Origin: Kaistella carnis
GTDB taxonomy: Bacteria > Bacteroidota > Bacteroidia > Flavobacteriales > Weeksellaceae
Length of the DNA stretch: 64,000 nt
Assembly (NCBI RefSeq): GCF_003860585.1
Contig: NZ_CP034159.1
Location: 3,162,001-3,226,000 of the forward strand
Reading direction: 5' to 3'
The notes below the pieces were generated by a model, which did not search any database, had not been told where the DNA came from, and saw nothing but the letters and a program-made list of their open reading frames with translations. This document shows, piece by piece, positions 1 to 7,537 of this stretch (the first letter of the stretch is position 1; every line of letters begins with the position of its first letter). The translations under genes were made by a program, and so were the position numbers.

Positions 1-923
1 ATCAACAAACTTCCGACGCTGATAATGACCCAAAGTACGATTGCAAGAAATAATGGTTTCCAACTGATGGTTTTTAAGGTCTGAATAGAAATGGTAGAAC
101 CGATAAAAAAGAGCGTTAAATTTAAACCAGATTTCGCTACCGTTGTTGCAACTTTACTGAAGCCATCGAAGATCGGAAAATAGGTATGCAATAAAATAGC
201 GATCACAAAATAACCGATAAACCACGGAATTTTAATTTTTGCACCTTTGGTTTTGAAAAATACCATCGTTAACAGTGACATTGGAATGATCCACAAAGCT
301 CTTGAAAGTTTAACGGTTGTTGCTACTTTCAGCGCGACATCGCCATATTTATTTGCGGCTCCAACTACGGAACTCGTGTCGTGAATTCCAATTGCGCACC
401 ACAATCCGAACTGTTCCTGCGTCATATTTAATAAATGTCCGATTGCGGGATAAATAAATAAAGCCACGGAATTTAAAGTGAAAACAATCGCTAAAGCCAA
501 AGACATTTGTTTCGTGGTTGGTTTAATGATGGGCGTTACAGCTGCAATTGCACTTCCACCACAAATCGCAGTTCCCACGGAAATCAAGTAGGATAAAGGT
601 CTTTCAATTTTCAGAAATTTTCCCAGAAAATAACCAAGAACCATGACGGTCGTGATACTCATAATGGTTAAAGTAATTCCTTCTTTTCCAGCTTTCAACG
701 CTTCATTGAGCTGCAATCCAAATCCTAATCCGACGATGGAAATTTGCAGTAAAAGGTGAATATATTTGTGAACTTTCTGTTCGTATGGATTTCCAATGAT
801 GATCGTAAAAGCAATTCCTAAAGCCAAAGCAACAGGAGAACTTGCGAATGGAGAAACACAGAAAACGACTAAAAGGAAAAATAGAATTTTTCGAAAAAGG
901 TCTTTGTCTAAAGTAGTTTGCAT
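1..923 (-). CDS. YeiH/UPF0324 family putative sulfate exporter, 3' end cut by window
   Basis: Reading the minus strand from ATG at 923 gives an uninterrupted hydrophobic protein that runs off the window start, so about 307 residues are visible. Several membrane helices are evident. The family-typical segments VGLGFGLQLNEA, SVGTAICGGSAIAA and IGIHDTSSVVGAA match the YeiH/UPF0324 integral membrane family, which is annotated as putative sulfate exporters. The LysR gene at 1005-1886 lies directly upstream on the same strand. YeiH-type genes commonly sit beside a LysR regulator, so that gene probably controls this one. The substrate is known only from family annotation and is not shown by the sequence. 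Confidence 0.85.
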   Translation of the reverse strand, partial: MQTTLDKDLFRKILFFLLVVFCVSPFASSPVALALGIAFTIIIGNPYEQKVHKYIHLLLQISIVGLGFGLQLNEALKAGKEGITLTIMSITTVMVLGYFLGKFLKIERPLSYLISVGTAICGGSAIAAVTPIIKPTTKQMSLALAIVFTLNSVALFIYPAIGHLLNMTQEQFGLWCAIGIHDTSSVVGAANKYGDVALKVATTVKLSRALWIIPMSLLTMVFFKTKGAKIKIPWFIGYFVIAILLHTYFPIFDGFSKVATTVAKSGLNLTLFFIGSTISIQTLKTISWKPLFLAIVLWVIISVGSLL

Positions 924-1004
924 TATTTTAAGTGATTTTGACAGGACAAATTTCGGCTATTTGTCATTCAAAATTTCATCATATTTAGTTGTTGAAGATA
1001 ACAA

Positions 1005-1886
1005 TTAGTTATAACTAATAAATTTAATAAATAGATTGATCAATTCCGACTGTTCTCCTTTTAAAGTAATAAAATTAAAATCTCTTTCAATGCTAAAATT
1101 TTTAATATCAATCACACTTAGCTGATTATTTTTTAATTCCTGCAGAACGGTATTGATGGACAAAAACGTCATCGCATCAGAATGAACCAAATAATTTTTG
1201 AGACTTTCGCTGCTTCCCAATTGCATGATGATCTTTAATTTTTGAACATCAATTCCAGATTTTTTCAGTTGATTTTGAATAAATTCCTGCGTTCCGGAAC
1301 CTTGTTCTCTCACGATCAAATCGACGTCATACAGATCTTTCAGTTTAAAATTTTTCTGAACCAAAGGATGGGTCGCTTTACAGACCAACACAATTTCATC
1401 GGGTTTAAAGATTTCATAATTAAAATAAGAGGACTTCGATTCACCTTCCACAATTCCCAGATCGATCTGTCCGTTTTTGAGCAAAGTAGAAATATCTTCG
1501 GAATTATGCGTCACCAATTCGATGTTGATGTCTTTATAATAAGAATTAAATTTCGCCAGAATTTCCGGCAGAATATATTGAGCGATCGTCGTACTTGCGC
1601 CGATTTTCAGTTTTCCTTTTTCCTGTTTGTTGAGTTGCGACAGACCAAATTCCAGATCGCGATAGAGATTTCGAACTTTTTCGGCGTAAACCAATAAAAT
1701 TTTTCCACTTTCTGTAAGTTGAATGGTCGTTCCGTTTCGGTTAAATAATTTGGTGTTCAGCTGGTTTTCGATTTCCTTAATGTGCTTCGTAACGGCAGGT
1801 TGCGAAATATTGAGTTCGTTTGCAGCTTTGGTAAAACTCAAACGGTTTGCAACGGTAGAAAAAACTTTCAGGCGGTAATCGAACAT
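1005..1886 (-). CDS. LysR family transcriptional regulator
   Basis: This encodes 293 residues from the ATG at 1886. An earlier in-frame ATG at 1976 would add 30 residues unlike the family, and LysR proteins begin right before the helix-turn-helix as MFDYRLKVF does here. The N-terminal winged HTH covers about residues 1-60, with FTKAANELNISQPAVTKHI as the recognition region. A LysR substrate-binding domain follows at about 90-290 (GKLKIGAST, then the ligand pocket). It lies 81 bp upstream of the YeiH-type transporter on the same strand, whereas such regulators are often divergent. Control of that transporter is inferred from position. The inducer is unknown. Confidence 0.9.
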   Translation of the reverse strand: MFDYRLKVFSTVANRLSFTKAANELNISQPAVTKHIKEIENQLNTKLFNRNGTTIQLTESGKILLVYAEKVRNLYRDLEFGLSQLNKQEKGKLKIGASTTIAQYILPEILAKFNSYYKDINIELVTHNSEDISTLLKNGQIDLGIVEGESKSSYFNYEIFKPDEIVLVCKATHPLVQKNFKLKDLYDVDLIVREQGSGTQEFIQNQLKKSGIDVQKLKIIMQLGSSESLKNYLVHSDAMTFLSINTVLQELKNNQLSVIDIKNFSIERDFNFITLKGEQSELINLFIKFISYN

Positions 1887-1922
1887 GAATTGAGAATTTA
1901 AGGATTTATCAAAAGTTTTTCC

Positions 1923-2052
1923 ACCGCAAAAGAGGCAAAAGACAAATGTAGAAAAAGATGATTCAAAAGAAAGCAAAAAGTAGACGCATTATTCTCTTTA
2001 CATTTTGCAAACTTTTGATTTTATGTATATAAACTTTTGTTTCTTTTGCGGT
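1923..2052. repeat. 130-bp imperfect palindromic intergenic element
   Basis: Outer arms ACCGCAAAAGAGGCAAAAG (1923-1941) and its inverse at 2034-2052 match at 17 of 19 positions. An inner pair, TCAAAAGAAAGCAAA (1963-1977) against 2004-2018, matches at 12 of 15. The two pairs share nearly the same centre, so the whole unit could fold into one long hairpin. It lies between the LysR start and the gene ending at 2070. No target duplication is evident, so a MITE origin is only a possibility. Confidence 0.6.
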
Positions 2053-2069
2053 TAAATTTATTCTAAAGA

Positions 2070-2282
2070 TTATTTTTCTTTTGTTAAAGCCGAACCTTTG
2101 TGCGCCGCAATATGATCGGTTTTGCTGCTTTTTATTTCGTATTGTGGATCGTCTTCTTTCGCGTGATGCGTGTAACCTTTGTAATCAAAATCCTTCGTAT
2201 GAACTTTAATAATGGTTCCGGAAACTTTTCCAGCTTCAGAATTCCAGTTGACTTTGTCGCCGATTTTAAATTTTGTTTTCAT
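2070..2282 (-). CDS. DUF2945 (HVA1/TUDOR-like) small protein
   Basis: This is a 70-residue basic protein starting at ATG 2282. The sequence KIGDKVNWNSEAGKVSGTI followed by a YEIKSSKTDHIAAHKGSAL-type tail matches the short single-domain DUF2945 family (hypervirulence-associated TUDOR domain). The expected fold is a small SH3-like barrel. Members are widespread in soil and aquatic bacteria, and their molecular role is not established. The gene stands alone: the palindromic element ends 17 bp beyond its stop codon, and the DUF488 gene lies upstream on the same strand with about 106 bp between them. Confidence 0.8.
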   Translation of the reverse strand: MKTKFKIGDKVNWNSEAGKVSGTIIKVHTKDFDYKGYTHHAKEDDPQYEIKSSKTDHIAAHKGSALTKEK

Positions 2283-2382
2283 GATGAATTTTTAAAGTGG
2301 TTGTTGCACTCTGTCAAATCGAAGATTCGGCGGAGCCAAAGTTACAATCTTTCACAAAGTGCAATAGCACGTTTTTTTAAGA

Positions 2383-2414
2383 ATCTTGTCAAGATTTCAA
2401 ACCTTGACAAGGTT
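2383..2414. repeat. Twin short palindromes overlapping the DUF488 stop codon
   Basis: Two perfect odd-length palindromes lie side by side: ATCTTGTCAAGAT (2383-2395) and AACCTTGACAAGGTT (2400-2414). Their centres are 18 bp apart and they share the CTTG-N-CAAG core. The stop codon and last eight codons of the DUF488 gene lie within or next to this unit. It could act as an operator-like site, a weak terminator or a small mobile palindrome. The sequence alone does not decide. Confidence 0.55.
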
Positions 2415-2955
2415 GATCCGCACGCTCTTCCGAATAAAGAACCTGATCTCCCACAACTCTCGCCGGCGCAGTGTAAGGATGTTCTGTAACTTTCCCCAAT
2501 GCCATGATATGCAAAACTTCCCAACCTTTTGCTTTGAAATAATCCGAAACCATAGAACGGTGACACCGCCACCAAACTGCTTCAGAACACATCATCGCAG
2601 TAGGTTTTTCTAAGGCATACTTTGCCAGTTCTGCAGCACCGTTTGCAAAGGATTCGGTTTCCATATAATCGGCGTAGCCTTGAAAGGATTTATTGCGCCA
2701 AGTTGTATTTTTAGACTCTTTTTTTGCGGGCCTTCTTCCGCCTAAATCTTCGATATAAATGTATACGATTCCATTTTCTTCTAAGGATTTTTTCAAAGCG
2801 TCCTGATCGAACTGCGGATATTTTCGTGACCCCGGCAATCTTCTGATGTCTGCTAAAATTTTAATATTAAATGAAAAGAGCAACTCCAAAAATTCCTCGA
2901 TCGTTCTCGTAGAATGACCGATGGTGTAGATGGTTTGTTTTGGAATAGTCTTCAT
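2389..2955 (-). CDS. DUF488 domain-containing protein
   Basis: This encodes 188 residues from ATG 2955. The start YTIGHSTRTIEEFLELL, then LADIRRLPGSRKYPQFD, and a late CSEAVWWRCHR segment are hallmarks of the DUF488 family, which is found in many bacteria and has no settled function. The Cys-Ser-Glu and Cys-His residues near position 143-153 are the family's most conserved part and suggest metal or nucleic-acid binding, which is conjecture. The C-terminal residues QPCQGLKS are encoded by a palindromic repeat, so the original end of the protein may have been replaced. Confidence 0.85.
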   Translation of the reverse strand: MKTIPKQTIYTIGHSTRTIEEFLELLFSFNIKILADIRRLPGSRKYPQFDQDALKKSLEENGIVYIYIEDLGGRRPAKKESKNTTWRNKSFQGYADYMETESFANGAAELAKYALEKPTAMMCSEAVWWRCHRSMVSDYFKAKGWEVLHIMALGKVTEHPYTAPARVVGDQVLYSEERADQPCQGLKS

Positions 2956-3115
2956 TTTAATTATTAATTATATCTAATGTACATTAGAAATTTTAAATGA
3001 AAATAGGAGTGTTTAAAAGTCCGGGATTTTTACTTCGAGCAATGTACGTTTATCTTTATTGAGATAATCTTTCATGAAAAAATACTTGAGAGTTCAGTAT
3101 AAAAGTGCTTCTATC

Positions 3116-3934
3116 TTACGGTAAAACAATTAAAGGAGTTTGCCCTTCATAAACCAATTCATTTATTAAAAATTTTCTAAAAATCTGGTCCGTTAAAAGT
3201 CGCGAACCTATTTGAACAATCAGGAGTTCTTCTTCTCTGTCATTGATTACTTTCTTAATTTCCGAAATGCGGTTTCGTCCTTTATATATCGCCGTTTTTG
3301 TTTCGTAACGGTCTGTGAATAATTTTGCGAGATCATTTAAAATAAGTTCTATTCCGGAAGTGTCTTCTTTAGGTTTGGCGAGATAAAAGAATGTAATACA
3401 AGTTTCCGCTTCATCCATAAGATTCAAAACTTTATTTAACTCTAAAATATTCAATGGATGCGTTTCTGTTACTGCCACAAAAATCTTCTCGTGTGAGAAC
3501 TTATAAATGTCTTTTGGCATTGCGATCACCGTATTGTTGATGTTTTCAATGATCTGAAGCGTGACACTACCTATCAATATCTGTTTGATTATGTTGGTGT
3601 TTGAAAGTCCTGCGAAAATATAGTTTTCAAAAGGTTCTGCTAAAAGATTGGTCAGCGTAGTTTGTATATGGCTTTCTGAAATAGAGAAGGACACTTCAGT
3701 TGAGGATGGAATTAATTCATCTGTAAGCGCTTTCATTTTTTGAAAAGCGGCATTATTGGCTTCCTGGGTGATTTGTTCTCGGCTCTCGCTGTCAATTAGA
3801 GACGGCGCTATGACTATTGTTTCATGGACCAGCATTAATTTTGCCTTGGCTTGCTTACTCCAGTCACAGGCATATCGAATCAAGTTGCTTGTTTGGTCTG
3901 AAAAGTCAATAAGGATGATAAATCTTTTTTTCAT
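3116..3934 (-). CDS. Tandem universal stress protein (UspA family)
   Basis: This 272-residue cytoplasmic protein is built of two Usp domains, about residues 1-145 and 148-272. Each opens with a hydrophobic strand (KRFIILIDFSD; EKIFVAVTET). The ATP-binding G-2X-G-9X-G(S/T) signature is not clear in either half, although IGSVTLQIIENINNTVIAMP ends the first domain in the usual way. The start codon lies 4 bp after the stop of the antiporter gene, so the two are almost certainly co-transcribed. That suggests the Usp protein senses or tunes cation/proton exchange, which is an inference from the operon. Confidence 0.85.
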   Translation of the reverse strand: MKKRFIILIDFSDQTSNLIRYACDWSKQAKAKLMLVHETIVIAPSLIDSESREQITQEANNAAFQKMKALTDELIPSSTEVSFSISESHIQTTLTNLLAEPFENYIFAGLSNTNIIKQILIGSVTLQIIENINNTVIAMPKDIYKFSHEKIFVAVTETHPLNILELNKVLNLMDEAETCITFFYLAKPKEDTSGIELILNDLAKLFTDRYETKTAIYKGRNRISEIKKVINDREEELLIVQIGSRLLTDQIFRKFLINELVYEGQTPLIVLP

Positions 3935-3938
3935 TGGT

Positions 3939-5420
3939 TTAGGGCTTTACGAGAAACTTGGGTTGATGCAGGAAATCACTTAACATATTAAAGTCTTTAT
4001 CTTCGTCTGCCAGAACCATTAAGACATCATGGACTTTTAATTTGGTTGAACCTCCGGGGCGAATATATTCTCCGTTTCTTTTGATCATCACAATGAACGT
4101 GGATTGCGGAAAATTTAAATCTACAATTCTTTTATTGACGCAATGATCATCCGGGAGCAGTTCAAATTCTTTCAGTGATGATTTCGGGAGATCCAATATA
4201 AACTGGTCTAAGTTCGTCATCGTTTTATTTTTGGCGGGCAGTGCAACATTCAGCCATTTCGCAACTACGGAGAGAGTGGTACCCTGAATAAGAACGGAGG
4301 TAATCGAAATGAAAAATACAATATTGAAAATCATATCGGCTTTGTCAATGCCCGCCAAAAGTGGATACGTAGCAAAAACAATAGGCACTGCACCGCGCAA
4401 ACCCACCCAGGAAATATAAAACCTTCTTCGCAATTCCATTTTGAAAAACATCAAACTCAGAAATACACTTACGGGTCGGGCAACAATAATTAAGAAGAGG
4501 GAAATTAAAAGTCCGATCCCGATTACGGGTGTAATTTCTGAGGGATAAACGAGTAAACCTAAGGTTAAGAACAGAACGATCTGCATGAGCCACGCTAGTC
4601 CATCATACATTTTTAAAATGGTTTTCTTGTGGATCAAGTCTTGACTTCCCAAAAATACGGCGCAAATGTAAATGGCAAGAAAGCCGTTGCCGCCCACAAA
4701 ATCAGTCGCTGAAAAGGTGATAAACATTAACGCAATGACCAAAACGGGATAAAGACCTTCAAAGTCCAGTTTAATTCGGTTGATAATGAATTTACTGAGT
4801 TTACCAAAGCCAAAACCGGCAATTCCTCCCAAAACCATTTGCTGTAAAAAGAGGGGAATAATAGAAGATAAACTTTGATCCTGATTGATGACCAAGGTCA
4901 AAAATGCGATGGTCAGAACGTACGCCATGGGATCGTTACTCCCGCTTTCTAATTCTAAAGTGGGTCTTAGATTACTCTTCAAGGCAAGACTTTTTGAACG
5001 CAGAATTGAAAATACGGCTGCTGCATCCGTTGATGAAACGATGGAACCGAGCAACATGCTTTCATATATTGTAAAGTCGGTAACGTAGAAAACAAACGTA
5101 CCCAGTGTTAAGGCAGTGAGTAAAACACCCACTGTAGACAAAACAATTCCTTCTCGAAGTATTGGTTTTACGGAAGTCCAGTCGGTATCGAGGCCGCCGG
5201 AAAACAAAATGAAGTTTAGGGCAACGATGCCTATTAATTGGGCAAGTTTGGGGCTGTCAAAATAAATTCCTAAAATTCCATCTGAACCCGCCAACATTCC
5301 TACCACCAAAAAGAGCAATAATGTCGGAACGCCAAATTTATAAGATGTCTTGCCTACAATGATACTTATAAAAAGTAACAGAGATCCAATTAACAGGATG
5401 TTTTCGGTGGTTAAATTCAT
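3939..5420 (-). CDS. Potassium/proton antiporter (NhaP2/CvrA-like, CPA1)
   Basis: This 493-residue protein has about 12 membrane helices in residues 5-390 and a soluble C-terminal TrkA-C-type domain at about 405-490. The Na+/H+ exchanger core carries SSTDAAAVFSILR and ELESGSNDPMAYVL, the paired motifs of the CPA1 ion-binding site. Family knowledge and the TrkA-C tail point to K+/H+ exchange gated by a nucleotide or other small ligand. It is the first gene of a two-gene operon with the tandem Usp protein downstream. The ion is inferred from the family. Confidence 0.88.
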   Translation of the reverse strand: MNLTTENILLIGSLLLFISIIVGKTSYKFGVPTLLLFLVVGMLAGSDGILGIYFDSPKLAQLIGIVALNFILFSGGLDTDWTSVKPILREGIVLSTVGVLLTALTLGTFVFYVTDFTIYESMLLGSIVSSTDAAAVFSILRSKSLALKSNLRPTLELESGSNDPMAYVLTIAFLTLVINQDQSLSSIIPLFLQQMVLGGIAGFGFGKLSKFIINRIKLDFEGLYPVLVIALMFITFSATDFVGGNGFLAIYICAVFLGSQDLIHKKTILKMYDGLAWLMQIVLFLTLGLLVYPSEITPVIGIGLLISLFLIIVARPVSVFLSLMFFKMELRRRFYISWVGLRGAVPIVFATYPLLAGIDKADMIFNIVFFISITSVLIQGTTLSVVAKWLNVALPAKNKTMTNLDQFILDLPKSSLKEFELLPDDHCVNKRIVDLNFPQSTFIVMIKRNGEYIRPGGSTKLKVHDVLMVLADEDKDFNMLSDFLHQPKFLVKP

Positions 5421-5616
5421 TCGTTTTCCTCTTTTTGAAATGTGTTTTTTAGATGAGACAATTTTTAATGGGCAGTTATCTTATTATTAAAAAAAAACAG
5501 TCTGCTTCAGTAGTTTGAGCGCCATTGAATAAGAAAACAAGGCAAGCTTTATTTTTATAATGAACTGCTTAGGAGCGTATTACTGCCGATGTCATTTTTT
5601 CTAAATGCTCCTGTCA

Positions 5617-6171
5617 TCATTTACATTTGCCAATATAAAAAAAAGGAAGTAAAATAGCAAGATAAAAAAGAGCACTTTCCAGATAATACAATTCTTTTTT
5701 GTTCAAATCTGCAAGCTGCTGAATATATTCATCCATAGGTAAGTTGACGGTATTTTTTATTGCGCTGCACCTGTATTTTGGATAATAAACCTGAAGTTTC
5801 AGCAATAATTCACCCGGCGTATATTTTTCCAGATCAATTTTTTCGTCTGCAAAAATCTCTTTAAGGTAGGCCAGATCTTCGGGTGACAAAATGGTAGACA
5901 GCATGTCTGAAGAGGGTCGCAGATTATAATAAGCTGAAAATTTAGATCTGTTTATTTCTGTTTCCGTAATAACGAGATCTGCTGCTTTCATCTTTTCCAG
6001 AATAATGGGATGTGAATTGACAAATTCCTGACCCGCTAAGTGATAAGTTCCCAGAATGAAGGAGGTGAGCGCCGTATTTTTATTGGTCACTTTCCAAAGA
6101 ACTGAATTTTGTCCGAAAGACAAAAAGAAGATCAAAAGCGAAATGAGCGTAAATAATCTTTTAGTTTCCAT
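5617..6171 (-). CDS. TraB/GumN family protein, C-terminally truncated
   Basis: This encodes 184 residues with a Sec signal peptide (cleavage after about residue 20, FLSFGQ). It continues with SVLWKVTNKN and SFILGTYHLAG, the TraB/GumN start with its GT.H motif. Full family members are about 280-300 residues. This one stops after KKELYYLES and ends in a short hydrophobic tail (ALFYLAILLPFFYI) that is not family-like. No continuation is visible in the 200 bp before the antiporter start. The missing part contains the second half of the fold, so the product is probably non-functional. Confidence 0.7.
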   Translation of the reverse strand: METKRLFTLISLLIFFLSFGQNSVLWKVTNKNTALTSFILGTYHLAGQEFVNSHPIILEKMKAADLVITETEINRSKFSAYYNLRPSSDMLSTILSPEDLAYLKEIFADEKIDLEKYTPGELLLKLQVYYPKYRCSAIKNTVNLPMDEYIQQLADLNKKELYYLESALFYLAILLPFFYIGKCK

Positions 6172-6378
6172 AATAAGTAAAATATTTTTCCTTGAAACTT
6201 AATTTTTAAGCTCTGATTAGAAAATCAATTTCTTTAAAACTTAAAATATCACTTTTGATTTCCCTATCTGATTTGAGATCAGTAAGTTGAGTTAAACGAA
6301 TTTACGCAATATTTGTTTAAGTAGAAGTTAGAGGCTTATTTTCTTACTTTAAAATGTTTTGAAAAGCCGTTTAAAAAA

Positions 6379-6978
6379 TTAATTTACCGCAATTGATTTC
6401 ACTAAAATTTCAAAGTTTTCTTCTTTTTTATTACCAATCAGTAACTGCATTTCGACCACATTTTCGCCGTTGTAGTTCGGGACGTTTACAACTTCACCCC
6501 TGTAAGTGGCTTGCATCGATTTAAATGGAATAGTGATGGTTTCCCAATCTCCATTATTGTTTGTTGAAAATGTAGCAGCATACGAATGTCTGCCGTTCGG
6601 AGTTCTGATTCTAAAATTGTAATCTTTGCCATCTCCCTTAAGATTTAATATAAAAACATCAGATTCTTCCTTAATTATAAACGGCTCTTTCTCGGAAGTT
6701 TGATGGATCGAGCAGAAACCACCATTGTTTTCCAGTGAAACCCGGCCGGTAAAATGGGCGTAATTTTCCTCAGTCATTTTTAGTTGACTTTCAGATCTGC
6801 CACCCATCACCACATCATTTTGTATCCGCCATTTGCCTTTGCCCTGTTTTGTGAAATCATAAAGGATGTGCTTGTTTTTTTCGGCTTTTGCTTTAGTTTT
6901 ATTGGTCGTACCGTCAGCTGGATTTTTATTTGACATACAGGAAATTATTAAAAGTGATAGAATAGTTAGGAGTTGCAT
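6379..6978 (-). CDS. CIA30 family lipoprotein
   Basis: This is a 199-residue protein. The signal peptide MQLLTILSLLIISC ends in a lipobox with the modified cysteine at residue 14. The mature part carries WRIQNDVVMGGRSESQLKM, FTGRVSLENNGGFCSIHQ and FRIRTPNGRHSYAATF. These are typical of the CIA30 (complex I intermediate-associated protein 30) beta-sandwich domain, which in bacteria resembles a carbohydrate-binding module. It probably sits at the periplasmic face or outer membrane. The ligand is unknown. No operon partner is evident. Confidence 0.8.
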   Translation of the reverse strand: MQLLTILSLLIISCMSNKNPADGTTNKTKAKAEKNKHILYDFTKQGKGKWRIQNDVVMGGRSESQLKMTEENYAHFTGRVSLENNGGFCSIHQTSEKEPFIIKEESDVFILNLKGDGKDYNFRIRTPNGRHSYAATFSTNNNGDWETITIPFKSMQATYRGEVVNVPNYNGENVVEMQLLIGNKKEENFEILVKSIAVN

Positions 6979-7096
6979 TTTGCTTTTGTTGAATCTAAAA
7001 ATACAAAATGTAAAAGAATTTTTTTGATGGGTTTAATGATTGTTGTCTTCGCTGGCGAGAGCGTTTCACTCGTGTCCTATCGTAGCATCGGACTAA

Positions 7097-7342
7097 TTAT
7101 TTAAATACAAAAGTCAGCAAAGCAATAATAAGTGAAATAATTGAAACTTTTTCTGCACGAGAAATACTCACCCATTTTTCTTTGTAGAATGTTTCGATAG
7201 TATTTTCTTTGCTTACGACTTCCCAGCCATCTTCAAGCATTCCAGGAAGTTGCCTTTTACTTACTGTTTCGTAAATATAATTCATAACAAAACCTTCCAC
7301 GTACGGAAGTTTTTTTACTCTATATCTTATCATATCGAACAA
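7097..7342 (-). CDS. Small tail-anchored hypothetical protein
   Basis: The product is 81 residues. The soluble part (MFDMIRYRVKKLPYVEGF... LEDGWEVVSKENTIETFYKEKW) is followed by one hydrophobic helix, IISLIIALLTFVF, at the extreme C-terminus, so it would be tail-anchored in the inner membrane. I do not recognise the family. The gene is monocistronic, with about 118 bp to the next feature downstream and 195 bp upstream. Coding potential is plausible because the hydrophobicity pattern is clean, but support is moderate. Confidence 0.55.
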   Translation of the reverse strand: MFDMIRYRVKKLPYVEGFVMNYIYETVSKRQLPGMLEDGWEVVSKENTIETFYKEKWVSISRAEKVSIISLIIALLTFVFK

Positions 7343-7537
7343 GTTTATTCTCTAATATAATAAAAAATTTTAAACTTGTTTAAGTTTTTAATAATGCGGA
7401 CTTAATATCCGTGATGAAAATTTATGCAATGAACAAGCAAAATAGTTTGTTTCCTACTCAAAAAATTTAGTTTTTATTTTTTGGCTTTAAAAAATACTTT
7501 TGGTCCTGGTTTACCAATGCGTATCAAAATGATGCTA

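Noticed and set aside
1887..1976. Upstream ATG extension of the LysR gene
   Set aside because: The additional 30 residues precede the helix-turn-helix and are encoded within the palindromic element; LysR proteins start at the MFDYRL position.
5421..5616. Missing C-terminal part of the TraB/GumN gene in another frame
   Set aside because: Six-frame reading of the 196 bp shows no TraB-like continuation, so a frameshift is not indicated; a deletion is more likely.
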